From positions 1,458,001 through 1,522,000 of the forward strand of contig NZ_CP124535.1 of the NCBI RefSeq assembly GCF_029953595.1: a DNA stretch of 64,000 nt. The letters are read 5' to 3'. The notes beneath the pieces were generated by a model. It saw nothing but the letters and a program-made list of their open reading frames with translations. It searched no databases and was not told where the DNA came from. Below are positions 26,763 through 35,005 of the stretch, piece by piece; position 1 is the stretch's first letter; each line of letters begins with the position of its first letter. The stretch is from Fuscovulum ytuae. GTDB lineage: Bacteria; Pseudomonadota; Alphaproteobacteria; Rhodobacterales; Rhodobacteraceae. A program made the translations under genes and the position numbers.

Positions 26763-27589
26763 TTCGGCAGGCCCTGAAGGAAATCGGTCAGGTGGCGGGC
26801 ATAGAGGCCCGGCTGTTCAAGGTTGCAGACATGGCCCGCACCTTGGATCACCTCGAACCGCACATCGGGGCGGCGGGCGCTGTCCCAGATGCGGCCTGCC
26901 ACGGCGCGAATCTCGGACGGTGGGGCGAGGCGGTCATGTTCCCCGGTCATCATCAGGACGGGCATGGTGAGGCGTGCGAAATCAAAGCGTTCGCGCGGAT
27001 TGGTGAAACAGAGGAGCGCGTCACGATAGGTGGGCGCGGTGATCGCGGACATGGAGGCCAGAAGTTCGGCCTTTACCGTTTCCGTGGCATCGGGGCTGGC
27101 CAGCACCTTGACAACGGCGGGGGCGAAATCGGCGGGCACTTGGCCTGCGTTCAAGGGCACTTCGCGGGACAGGCGGAAGGCTTCGCGTTCTTCTGGCCCT
27201 GCCTCGGACATGCCGGTGCAGCCACCGGACAGGACAAGGCCGTCGAGCATTTCGGGGTGGCGCATGGCAAAGGAAGTGGCGATCCACGACCCGTAGGAGA
27301 GGCCAACGAAGGTCAGGCGGCGGGCACCCAGCACATCGCAGATGCGCAGGATATCGGCGCAGTAGTCATCCACGGTGGACCCACGGGGGCCAAGCGTGCT
27401 GTCGCCGTAACCGCGCAGATCAAGCGCTGCGGCGCGGATATGGGGGGCGGCGGCGGCCAGTTGGGCGCGCCAATTGCCGCGCCCGCCGCCGATGCCGTGA
27501 AGAAACAGGCAGAGGCGATCATCGCCAAGGTCAGGGGTCAGGGAAAGGCCGAGGCGGGGGAGATCGTCGATCACCCGCTCTTCGATCTG
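26759..27589 (-). CDS. Alpha/beta hydrolase, 5' end lost in the poly-C block
   Basis: An alpha/beta-fold hydrolase with the oxyanion strand FLHGIGGGRGNW, nucleophile Ser in GLSYGS, an acidic residue in MMTGEHDRL and the catalytic His in QGAGHVCNLEQP. About 277 codons are readable. The first few residues run into the artificial-looking G/C block at 27591, so the true start is not visible. Next to a NicX-like dioxygenase it could act as an N-formylamide deformylase (NicD-like) or a C-C bond hydrolase; neither is proven. Its stop overlaps the TetR start. Confidence 0.8.
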   Translation of the reverse strand, partial: QIEERVIDDLPRLGLSLTPDLGDDRLCLFLHGIGGGRGNWRAQLAAAAPHIRAAALDLRGYGDSTLGPRGSTVDDYCADILRICDVLGARRLTFVGLSYGSWIATSFAMRHPEMLDGLVLSGGCTGMSEAGPEEREAFRLSREVPLNAGQVPADFAPAVVKVLASPDATETVKAELLASMSAITAPTYRDALLCFTNPRERFDFARLTMPVLMMTGEHDRLAPPSEIRAVAGRIWDSARRPDVRFEVIQGAGHVCNLEQPGLYARHLTDFLQGLPK

Positions 27590-27590
27590 G

Positions 27591-27774
<184 letters not shown>

Positions 27775-28188
27775 GCCCTGTGCGAGGGCCGCGATCCCGG
27801 CCTGAAACACGGCGCGGGTTCCGTCGCAGATGGCTTGCAGGCGCGGTTGGGGCGCGGCGATCTGGGCCGTCCATGTCACGGTGCAGCCACCCGCTTCGGA
27901 CGGGGTCACGGTGACGCGGGCATCATAAGCCTCGCATCCGGCGATGCCTTCCAGATGGGTATAGGCGAGCGTGCGGTCGCTGTCGGACAGATAGCTGCGC
28001 TGTTCGCGGTAAAGCGTCGCCTCGCCCTTCACGGTGAAGCTGCGGATCAGGTGGCCCTGCGCATCGCGTTCGGCGCGGATCGTGTCGATCCATGGATGCC
28101 ATGCCCCGGCGAAATCACGGATCGTGGCCCAGACCGCCGCCGCGTCGGCGGGGCAATGGCCGTGGACATGGACGCCCTCGCGCGGCAT
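27775..28188 (-). CDS. SRPBCC (START/PYR1-like) protein, 3' end lost in the poly-C block
   Basis: A small hydrophobic-ligand-binding fold like the MxaD/polyketide-cyclase group. About 138 readable residues show the typical beginning (VHGHCPADAAAVWATIRDFAGAW, with the CPADxVW pattern) and mid-region strands ending in the helix GTRAVFQAGIAALAQ. Little, probably under 15 residues, is missing. ATG 28188 is chosen over 28221 because it does not overlap the upstream gene. The family binds or cyclises aromatic or lipid ligands; the substrate here is unknown. Confidence 0.72.
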
Positions 28189-28192
28189 GGCG

Positions 28193-29536
28193 CTAGCGCA
28201 GCCCCTTGAGAGCGCCCGCATCCCCGCGCCAGAGCGAGTTGCGCGCGCCGCCTTCGTCGCCGGGGGCTTCGTCGATCTCGTCCATGTCGTAGAGGGTGAG
28301 GATGGACAGGTAATCTTCCATGATTTCAGAAGTATAGGGCAGCATCAGCGCGCCGCAGCGGCTGTCGCGATACATCCGTTCGAGGGGGAGAGAGCGCAGC
28401 ATGGATTGCCCGCCGCAGGTGCGGATGGCCATGCTGGTCATCTCGGCCGCGCCCTCCATCACGTTATATTGCGCGGCGTACATGCGCATCACCTCGGCCT
28501 TTGACGGAAAGCCCTTGGCTTCGGAAAAGGCCTGCCACCAGAGGGCGCGCATATTGGCGAGGCGGGCATACATCTTGCCCACCGCGATGCGTTTGGTGGC
28601 ATACATGCGACGGTCGATCGGGGGTTGGCCGGGCACCTGACCCTTGAGATAGGCCACGGTAAAATCGAAGGCCCCCTGTGCCACGCCCATATAGGTGGGC
28701 GAAAGGGTTGCCATCATATGCGGCCAGTTGGGCAGGGTCTTGCCAAAGATGCCGCGCGGCATCAGCAGGTCATCCGCCGTCACGAAGACGTCCTTGAGGA
28801 TCAGGTCGCGGCTGTTGGTGCCGCGCATGCCGAGCGGGTCCCAGTCGCCCTTGACCGACAGGCCGGGGGCATCCTTGTGGACGACGAAAAGCATCGTGTC
28901 TTCGTGCCGGGGTTCGATACCTTCAAAGACTTCGGTGCAGACGATGGTGTAATAGTCGCAATAGCCGGCGAGGGAGGCGAATTTCTTGAAGCCGTTGATG
29001 CGCCATCCCCCTTCGACGGCGCGGCATTGGGTCTGGTTCGGCTTCGAGGTCCAGTTCTGCCCGCCTTCGGAAATGGGCTGCGAATAGATCGCCCGTTCGG
29101 CCACGGCGCGGCGGAACTGGCGTTCGCGCAGGGGGGCGAAGGCGGCTTTCTCTTCCGCTGTCAGATTGGGCATTTCGAACATGAAGCGCGACCATGCCAT
29201 GGACGAGTTGTGCATGTTGAAGGTCAGTGCGGTGGCCCCGCAATATTTCGCGATCTCGGCCCCGACCATGGCGTATTCCCACATGGAAAAGCCCATGCCG
29301 CCAAACTCTTCTGGGATGCAGAGGGTGAGGAAACCGGCCTCGGCCAGATCGCGGTAATTGTCCACCGGGAAGGAGGCGTCGTCGTCTACGGCCTTGGCGC
29401 GGGCGGCGAAAGTCGCGCCCATCGCATTGACCTTTTCGAGCATTGTCAGCACTTCGGGCCGGATGCGCGAGAGGTCGTAGTAATCGCCCGGATGGCTCAT
29501 GGGCATGGCGGCGGCGATGGGGCGCTGTTCGGTCAT
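28193..29536 (-). CDS. Acyl-CoA-dehydrogenase-fold flavoprotein, possible monooxygenase
   Basis: 447 residues with the three-domain acyl-CoA dehydrogenase fold: N-terminal helices with IPEEFGGMGFS (about 74), a central beta domain with GFKKFASLAG, and a C-terminal helical domain with RTCGGQSML and MYRDSRCGALMLPYTSEIMEDYL. At the YEGT position, where medium-chain dehydrogenases carry the catalytic Glu, this protein reads MLPYT, so the usual base is absent. With a flavin reductase in the operon, a two-component flavin monooxygenase of this fold is plausible. It could also be a dehydrogenase with its base elsewhere, as in isovaleryl-CoA dehydrogenase. Its ATG shares one base with the preceding stop. 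Confidence 0.8.
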   Translation of the reverse strand: MTEQRPIAAAMPMSHPGDYYDLSRIRPEVLTMLEKVNAMGATFAARAKAVDDDASFPVDNYRDLAEAGFLTLCIPEEFGGMGFSMWEYAMVGAEIAKYCGATALTFNMHNSSMAWSRFMFEMPNLTAEEKAAFAPLRERQFRRAVAERAIYSQPISEGGQNWTSKPNQTQCRAVEGGWRINGFKKFASLAGYCDYYTIVCTEVFEGIEPRHEDTMLFVVHKDAPGLSVKGDWDPLGMRGTNSRDLILKDVFVTADDLLMPRGIFGKTLPNWPHMMATLSPTYMGVAQGAFDFTVAYLKGQVPGQPPIDRRMYATKRIAVGKMYARLANMRALWWQAFSEAKGFPSKAEVMRMYAAQYNVMEGAAEMTSMAIRTCGGQSMLRSLPLERMYRDSRCGALMLPYTSEIMEDYLSILTLYDMDEIDEAPGDEGGARNSLWRGDAGALKGLR

Positions 29537-30594
29537 CAGGCAAGCTCTCCTTGCAGAACGCCGTCGCGCACGACGACGCGCCCGTCGAGGGCGATGGTGC
29601 AGTTGCGCATCGGCAGGTCGAAATGGCCTAGCGTGTAGCGGCCCGCATATTGATTGGCGCCAGTGGACCAGAGGAACGATCCGGCAATGGCGCGGAATTC
29701 GACGGCCTGCATGTCGCGCTTGTCATACATCGCGGCGGAAACCCATTTCGCGCCGTGGTTCATCCCCCAGCCCACATGGGACAGGCCATAGGCGTTCCGG
29801 TCGCCCCATGATTCCATATATTCGCGGAAGTGGAGGGCATCGATGCCATCGCCACGGATCGCGGTGACGAAATCGTTTTCGATGGTGAAATCGATGCGGC
29901 TGGTGAGGAAGGTTTTGAACGTCAGGTTCATGTCGCCCACGTCCATCACGATGCGCCCGTTGACCGCATCCTTGCCGGGGAAAGCAAGGCAGAGGCCGCC
30001 CGGCCAATGCGCCACCGCGCCGGCGGTGGTGCCAAAGCCTGCGGTCCCGCCACAGGGCGCGCCCCGCAGGTTGACGGTCAGGTCGGTGCCAGCGGCGGAG
30101 GTGACGCGCATTTCGGACGCCTCGCGCAGCATCTGGATGCCGATCTGGAGTTTCACCGCATCCTCGGCCTTGGGTTCGGTGCGTTCAAGGATTTCGGGAT
30201 GTTCGTTCGTGATGACGAGCAGGCGGGTGCGGCCTGCCTCTTCGATTTCGGGCCATTCGGGGGCGTGGATCAGGCCTTCGACGGTGCAATCGACGATGAT
30301 GTCGACACGCTTGAGCGCCTCGATCACGGCGCGGTTGCCTTGGATCGCCCAAGAGGTGCCGGTGGATTTCACCGGGACGGGGGCGGTTTGCGGCGGCGTG
30401 GGCATGGAGATCATGCAGAAGGACGCGCCAAGGTCATGGGCGGCCAGTTCGGAAAGATGCACCAGAACCGGGCGCGACTGCGTTTCCGAAAGGATCGCGA
30501 CCTCTGTCCCCTGCCCTATGCCGTTCAGCGCAAAGACACGCCGAAAGGCGGCAAGCCATTTGCCTTCGATGCGTTCCCGAAGCATCGCCACCAT
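29536..30594 (-). CDS. 2,5-dihydroxypyridine 5,6-dioxygenase (NicX)-like ring-cleavage enzyme
   Basis: 352 residues. The C-terminal half aligns by eye with NicX: YGLSHVGWG carries His273, and TLGHFDLPMRN carries His324 and Asp326, matching in spacing the His-His-Asp Fe(II) triad described for NicX. GSFLWSTGAN is also shared. The family includes M29-type aminopeptidase relatives, but these ligands favour a dioxygenase. It is the first gene of the nine-gene catabolic run, downstream of two dyads. The start may be ATG 30594 or ATG 30585; the latter has the better-spaced AGGG. The substrate is probably an aminohydroxy- or dihydroxy-N-heterocycle, unproven. Confidence 0.8.
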   Translation of the reverse strand: MVAMLRERIEGKWLAAFRRVFALNGIGQGTEVAILSETQSRPVLVHLSELAAHDLGASFCMISMPTPPQTAPVPVKSTGTSWAIQGNRAVIEALKRVDIIVDCTVEGLIHAPEWPEIEEAGRTRLLVITNEHPEILERTEPKAEDAVKLQIGIQMLREASEMRVTSAAGTDLTVNLRGAPCGGTAGFGTTAGAVAHWPGGLCLAFPGKDAVNGRIVMDVGDMNLTFKTFLTSRIDFTIENDFVTAIRGDGIDALHFREYMESWGDRNAYGLSHVGWGMNHGAKWVSAAMYDKRDMQAVEFRAIAGSFLWSTGANQYAGRYTLGHFDLPMRNCTIALDGRVVVRDGVLQGELA

Positions 30595-30607
30595 CCCTGT
30601 TCATTCG

Positions 30608-30643
30608 ATTCGCATGCGCGAATTTCTTAACTTTGCAGTTAAG
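30608..30643. promoter_or_regulatory. Two adjacent dyads upstream of the NicX-like gene
   Basis: ATTCGC-ATGC-GCGAAT (30608-30623) and CTTAACT-TTGC-AGTTAAG (30626-30643) are perfect inverted repeats separated by two bases, 14-50 bases upstream of the first gene of the run. This is where a TetR repressor would sit; the operon encodes one. A run of 11 G at 30709-30719 lies further upstream. Confidence 0.65.
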
Positions 30644-30738
30644 GTTTCACGGGGGCGGCGGATCTGTCAACGGAAACTTCAAGCTTGAAATATTAGGGTG
30701 GTTGGATTGGGGGGGGGGGCGTGTGGCCCTCTGCCCTA

Positions 30739-31605
30739 TCAGCCTTCTGCGATGCGGCGGGTGAGGCTGGCCCCGTCAAAGCCGGACAGGCCGGAGGCGA
30801 TTGCGGCCTCATAGGTGGCAAGGGCATCGGCGGCCAAAGGCAGCCCCGCGCCGTCGGATTGGGCAAGATCGAGCGCGAGACGCAAGTCCTTGGCCAGCCC
30901 TGCCAGATCAAAGGTGCCCGGGTGATCGGTGCCGCGCAGCGTATCGACCACGATCTGCGCACGGTTCTTCAGCACGGTGGGGCCTGCGGAACTGTCGGCA
31001 ATCAGGCTTATGGCCTGTTCCGGGTCGATGCCCGCGCCGCGCAAGAGGCGCAGGCTTTCGCCCAAGGTCTGCCAATAGATTGCGAGTGGCAGGTTGACGG
31101 CGAGTTTCATGCGGGCAGCAGCGGCAGGGCTGCCCACGGCTTCGACACGGCGGCAAAGGCTATCGAGGATCGGGCGGGCGCGGGCGATGGCGGCATCCGT
31201 GCCGCCCGCCATGCCCAGAAGCTGCCCCTTGAGGGCGGGAGCCACGGTGCCGCCGACGGGGCAATGCACAAAATCCGCGCCGGCAGAGGTGGCCTGCGCG
31301 GCAAGCGCTTCGGCCATGGCGGGGGGAAGCGTGGACATGTCGATGACAAGCCGCCCATTGATCCCGGCGCTGGCAAGGGCGTCCATCACAGCCGTCGATG
31401 CGGTGGCATCGGTGAGCGAAAGAAGGATCGCGTCGCAGGCGGCGAGGCGGGGGATATCGACCGCCTCGGCCCCTGCCCCCATCGCCTCGGCCATCCGGTC
31501 GGGGCTACGGTTCCAGATGCGGACGGAATGTCCCGTTTCGATCAGGCGACGGGCGAAGGCGGTGCCCATGCGGCCGGTTCCGGCGATGCCGATGGTCTGT
31601 GTCAT
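30739..31605 (-). CDS. 3-hydroxyisobutyrate-dehydrogenase-like NAD(P) oxidoreductase
   Basis: A beta-hydroxyacid dehydrogenase of 288 residues. The Rossmann loop GIAGTGRMGTAFARRL, the DMSTLPP motif (about 95), the substrate loop CPVGGTVAPALKGQL (about 115) and the catalytic Lys in AARMKLAVNLPL (about 165) are visible. The family oxidises or reduces short 3-hydroxyacids such as tartronate semialdehyde or 3-hydroxyisobutyrate. The start overlaps the RraA-like stop by 4 bases, so it ends a three-gene operon with RraA and FAH proteins, probably the lower part of the same pathway. Confidence 0.87.
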   Translation of the reverse strand: MTQTIGIAGTGRMGTAFARRLIETGHSVRIWNRSPDRMAEAMGAGAEAVDIPRLAACDAILLSLTDATASTAVMDALASAGINGRLVIDMSTLPPAMAEALAAQATSAGADFVHCPVGGTVAPALKGQLLGMAGGTDAAIARARPILDSLCRRVEAVGSPAAAARMKLAVNLPLAIYWQTLGESLRLLRGAGIDPEQAISLIADSSAGPTVLKNRAQIVVDTLRGTDHPGTFDLAGLAKDLRLALDLAQSDGAGLPLAADALATYEAAIASGLSGFDGASLTRRIAEG

Positions 31606-32231
31606 GGCGTGGCTCCGTTCAATCCCAATATTTGCAGGGTGGTTTCTCCGGCGCGGAGGCGGTCCATCATCCGGGCCTCTTTTTCCGTGCGGGTGGCGGC
31701 AGCGGCGAGGGCGGGGGCAAGATCAGAAGCAGGCAGGCAGACCAAGGCATCGGCGTCGGCGAGAATGATGTCGCCGGGGCGAATGGTGGCCCCGCCAAGG
31801 GTTATGGGTGCGCCGATGGTGCCGGGGTGACGTTTCGTTGTGCCGCGGATGTTCAGGCCTGCGCAGAAGACGGGAAAGCCCATGGCGGCGATCTGGGCGC
31901 TGTCGCGCACGGCGCCGTCTATGACAAGGCCTGCGATACCGCGCAGGGTGCAGGCAAGGGCCATCACCTCGCCGAACGGGCCGGAGGCAAGGCTGCCGCC
32001 GTAATCGACCACCAGCACGTCACCCGGACGGGCGGCGGCGATGGCAAGGTGCAGGGCAAGGTTGTCCCCCGGCTGGCAGATCACGGGAAGGGCTGGCCCT
32101 GCCAGCGCCATGCCGGGGGCAAGGGGGCGAAGGGGGCGGTCGATCAGGGTGGCAGAGGGCCACGCCTCGCAGAGCGTGGCCGTCCCATGGGCCAGAAGAT
32201 CGGCCGCGCCCGTCATGGCGGTATCGGTCAC
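31602..32231 (-). CDS. RraA-like protein, probable 4-hydroxy-2-oxoacid aldolase
   Basis: A 209-residue RraA/MenG-fold protein. The GLVIDGAVRDS segment, with Arg-Asp at the metal site, and VVDYGG...GPFGE (about 80-95) are the hallmarks shared by 4-hydroxy-4-methyl-2-oxoglutarate / 4-carboxy-4-hydroxy-2-oxoadipate aldolases. In a catabolic cluster an aldolase or oxaloacetate-decarboxylase role is more likely than RNase E inhibition. Overlaps both neighbours by ATGA. Confidence 0.82.
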   Translation of the reverse strand: MTDTAMTGAADLLAHGTATLCEAWPSATLIDRPLRPLAPGMALAGPALPVICQPGDNLALHLAIAAARPGDVLVVDYGGSLASGPFGEVMALACTLRGIAGLVIDGAVRDSAQIAAMGFPVFCAGLNIRGTTKRHPGTIGAPITLGGATIRPGDIILADADALVCLPASDLAPALAAAATRTEKEARMMDRLRAGETTLQILGLNGATP

Positions 32232-32926
32232 GCAGCCTTGCCGCCGATGCGGACCTGCATCGGTTCAAGCCCATCGACCGAGCAATCCAGCACATCGCCG
32301 CTGACCACGGCGCCTACGCCTGCGGGCGTGCCCGTCAGGATGATGTCACCCGGCATCAGGCGGTGCTGTTCCGAGATCTTCGAGATGATCTCATCGACCT
32401 TCCAGATCATCAGCGAGATATCGGCATCCTGCCGCACGTCGCCGTTCACCTTGAGCGTGACATGCCCGCTGGTGAGGATGCCGCAGGCCGAGGCGGGGGT
32501 GATGGGGCCGATGGGGGCGGACATGTCAAAACCCTTCGTCACCTCCCACGGCATGCCCTTGGCCATCACTTCGGGCTGGTGGTCGCGGCGGGTCATGTCG
32601 AGGCCGACGGCATAGCCGTAGATATGGCTGTTCGCCTCAGAGACCGGAATGTTGTAGCCGCCCGACTTCAGCGCGACCACAAGTTCGCATTCGTAATGGA
32701 AGTTGTTGGTGAAGACCGGATAGGGGATTTCGCCGCCGTTTTTCACGATGGCATCGGTCGGCTTCATGAAGATCACCGGCGGGTCACGCTCGTCTGCGTT
32801 CATCTCATGGATATGGGCCAGATAGTTCTTGCCGATGCAGTAGATGCGCCGGACGGGGAATTTTTCATCCGATCCGGTGATGTCGAGATGGGCCTGCGCC
32901 GGGGGGGTAAGGGCAAATGCCGCCAT
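32228..32926 (-). CDS. Fumarylacetoacetate-hydrolase (FAH) family protein
   Basis: 232 residues from ATG 32926 (AGGAGA upstream). The family core is intact: YCIGKNYLAHIHEM (about 31), FMKPTDAIV (about 55), HYECELVVAL with the metal Glu residues (about 76-85), GYAVGLDMTRRD with the metal Asp (about 104), and TGTPAGVGAV near the end. It resembles fumarylpyruvate hydrolases, which cleave the C-C bond of ring-opened 3-oxo acids; hydratases and isomerases share the fold. First gene of the FAH-RraA-dehydrogenase operon, divergent from the ABC importer. The frame is open to 33013, but the family N-terminus begins at 32926. Confidence 0.85.
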   Translation of the reverse strand: MAAFALTPPAQAHLDITGSDEKFPVRRIYCIGKNYLAHIHEMNADERDPPVIFMKPTDAIVKNGGEIPYPVFTNNFHYECELVVALKSGGYNIPVSEANSHIYGYAVGLDMTRRDHQPEVMAKGMPWEVTKGFDMSAPIGPITPASACGILTSGHVTLKVNGDVRQDADISLMIWKVDEIISKISEQHRLMPGDIILTGTPAGVGAVVSGDVLDCSVDGLEPMQVRIGGKAA

Positions 32927-33017
32927 GTCTGTCTCCTGCAAAGGGGGGCCGGGCGGCCCGAGGATTCGCTTCAATCTTCGGGCAAGGATTTCCCGCTTCG
33001 CCGCGCAGATCAAGATA

Positions 33018-33033
33018 CGAAAACTGATTTTCG
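33018..33033. promoter_or_regulatory. Dyad in the divergent FAH / ABC importer promoter region
   Basis: CGAAAA-CTGA-TTTTCG is a perfect inverted repeat in an AT-rich stretch (33010-33080) between the two divergent operons. ATACGA (33015) and TCGTAT (33069) form a second, wider pair. The GntR regulator at 35853 is the natural candidate to bind here. Confidence 0.5.
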
Positions 33034-33161
33034 GATGTTTTGTATATTTTTTTGATTTTCACAACGAATCGTATAGCGTGAGGTGGAGAGCGCGCGGACG
33101 GCCCACCCGGACCGGCGTTCCAAGGGAACAAGACGAAGAAACAAAAGGGAGGAGAGACATC

Positions 33162-34190
33162 ATGACCACGACAAGACTGACGCGGCGCGGCTTTGGCTTG
33201 CTGACTGCGGGGGGGGCGGCGGGCCTTGTGCTTGGTGCACCGGCCATCGTCCGGGCGCAGACGGCGGTGACCTTTGCGGTGCCCAACCCGTCCGCCCTGA
33301 CTTGGCTGCCCTATTGGGTCGCTGTGGGCGAAGGCTATTTTGGGGAGGAAGGCCTTGACCTGCGGCTTGAGGCCATTGACGGGTCTTCCGCCGTGCTGCA
33401 GGCGATGTCGGCGGGTCAGGCGCAGATCGGCGCGCCGGGACCGGGGCCGACCCTTGGTGCGCGGTCGCGCGGGGTGGATGTGAAGTTCCTGTACAACCTC
33501 TATCCCAAGTCGGTCTTCGGCCTGCTGGTCAAGGATGAAAGCGCCTATCAGACCCCGGCTGATCTGAAGGGAACCGTGATCGGCGTGGGCACGGCGGATG
33601 GGGCGGAAGTGTCCTTCACCCGCGCGATCATGACCGATCTGGGGATGGCAGAAGGCGCGGATTACAGCTTCTTGCCCGTCGGTGATGGCGGCACCGCGGC
33701 GGTGGCCTTCCTGCGTGACGAGGTGGGGTCCTATGCGGGCGCGGTGTCGGATGCGGCGATCCTTGCCTCGCGCGGGCTGACCTTGCGCGAAATCACGCCC
33801 GAGGCCTATCTGGGCTTCTTCGGCAACGGCATTGCCATGCTGGAAAGCCAGATGGCCGCCACACCCGATCTTGCGCCGAAATTCGGCAAAGCGCTGGTGC
33901 GGGGGATGCGTTTTGCGTCCGATCCGGCGAACAAGGAAAAGGCGCTGGCGCATTGTGCGGCAGGCAACCCGCAGGAAGGCGAACAGGATTATGCGGCCTC
34001 GCTCTATGACGGGGTGGTGTTCCGCATGACGCCGACCGAGGCCTTTGCCGCGCAGGGCTTTGGCTATCAGCCGCCGGAGCATTGGCAGAAGATCCATGAC
34101 AGCGCCGTGGCTTCGGGCGCGCTGGAGGCACCGCTGGAGGACCTTTCCGCTGTCTACACGAATGATTTCGTGGCAGGCTGGAACGCCTGA
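33162..34190 (+). CDS. NMT1/SsuA-type ABC transporter substrate-binding protein, Tat-exported
   Basis: 342 residues. The N-terminus is a twin-arginine signal (LTRRGFGLLTAGGAAGLVLG) with likely cleavage after VRAQ or just before it. The mature protein has the NMT1/TauA-like layout: SALTWLPYWVAVGEGYFGEEGLDL, then GQAQIGAPG and VIGVGTADGAE. The start ATG 33162 follows GGGAGGAGAG. The family binds small organic nitrogen or sulfur compounds (taurine, sulfonates, pyrimidine precursors, aromatics). The permease and ATPase follow directly. The ligand is presumably the pathway substrate. Confidence 0.9.
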   Translation: MTTTRLTRRGFGLLTAGGAAGLVLGAPAIVRAQTAVTFAVPNPSALTWLPYWVAVGEGYFGEEGLDLRLEAIDGSSAVLQAMSAGQAQIGAPGPGPTLGARSRGVDVKFLYNLYPKSVFGLLVKDESAYQTPADLKGTVIGVGTADGAEVSFTRAIMTDLGMAEGADYSFLPVGDGGTAAVAFLRDEVGSYAGAVSDAAILASRGLTLREITPEAYLGFFGNGIAMLESQMAATPDLAPKFGKALVRGMRFASDPANKEKALAHCAAGNPQEGEQDYAASLYDGVVFRMTPTEAFAAQGFGYQPPEHWQKIHDSAVASGALEAPLEDLSAVYTNDFVAGWNA

Positions 34191-35005
34191 TGACGATGGC
34201 AGAGCCCCGACCCATGACAGCAGAACCGGTCGCCCCGCGGCGACCGGTCTATGAGATCGCGCGGCTGTCGAAGACCTATGCCCGCAACCGCCTGACGGCG
34301 CTGACCGATGTGAACCTGACCCTGCATGAAGGGGAGTTCGTGTCGGTCGTCGGATCGTCAGGCTGCGGGAAATCGACATTGCTGAAGATCATGTCGGGGC
34401 TCTTGCCGCCTACAACGGGGCGGGTGATGTTGGCGGGGCGGCCCGTCACAGGCCCGCGTGACGATATCGGGATGATGTTCCAGCAGGCGACATTGCTGCC
34501 GTGGAAGACGACGATCGAGAATATCGTCCTGCCGATCGAAATTCGCGAAGGGCGCGCGGCGGCCAAAGCCGCCCTGCCCCGCGCACAGGATTTGCTGACG
34601 CTGGTGGGGCTTGGCGATTTCGCCAATGTCTATCCGGGCGAGTTGTCGGGCGGGATGGCGCAGCGGGCGTCGATCTGCCGAATGCTGATTTCGAACCCGG
34701 CGGTGCTGCTCTTGGATGAGCCGTTTTCGGCGCTGGACGAATTGACGCGCGATTTCATGAATATGGAATTGCAGCGCATCTGTGCAGAACAGAATGCGAC
34801 GGCCTTCCTGGTCACCCATTCGCTGGCCGAGGCGGTGATCCTGTCGGACCGCATTCTTGTGATGAAGCCGCGTCCGGGGCGGGTGGTGGAGGAGATTGTG
34901 GTCGATCTGCCGCGCCCCCGCACGCTGGAGATGATCAACACCCCGCGCTTTGGCGAGATCGTTGCCCATATCCGTGACCTTCTGGGGAAGGAGGCCCATG
35001 AATGA
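34190..35005 (+). CDS. ABC transporter ATPase (SsuB/TauB type)
   Basis: 271 residues with Walker A GSSGCGKST (about 56-64), Q-loop MMFQQATLLPWK, signature LSGGMAQRASICRML, Walker B VLLLDEPFSALDE and the switch His in LVTHSLAEA. The MAQR variant of the signature is common in nitrate/sulfonate-type importers. Its ATG shares one base with the substrate-binding protein stop, and its end overlaps the permease start. Confidence 0.94.
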   Translation: MTMAEPRPMTAEPVAPRRPVYEIARLSKTYARNRLTALTDVNLTLHEGEFVSVVGSSGCGKSTLLKIMSGLLPPTTGRVMLAGRPVTGPRDDIGMMFQQATLLPWKTTIENIVLPIEIREGRAAAKAALPRAQDLLTLVGLGDFANVYPGELSGGMAQRASICRMLISNPAVLLLDEPFSALDELTRDFMNMELQRICAEQNATAFLVTHSLAEAVILSDRILVMKPRPGRVVEEIVVDLPRPRTLEMINTPRFGEIVAHIRDLLGKEAHE

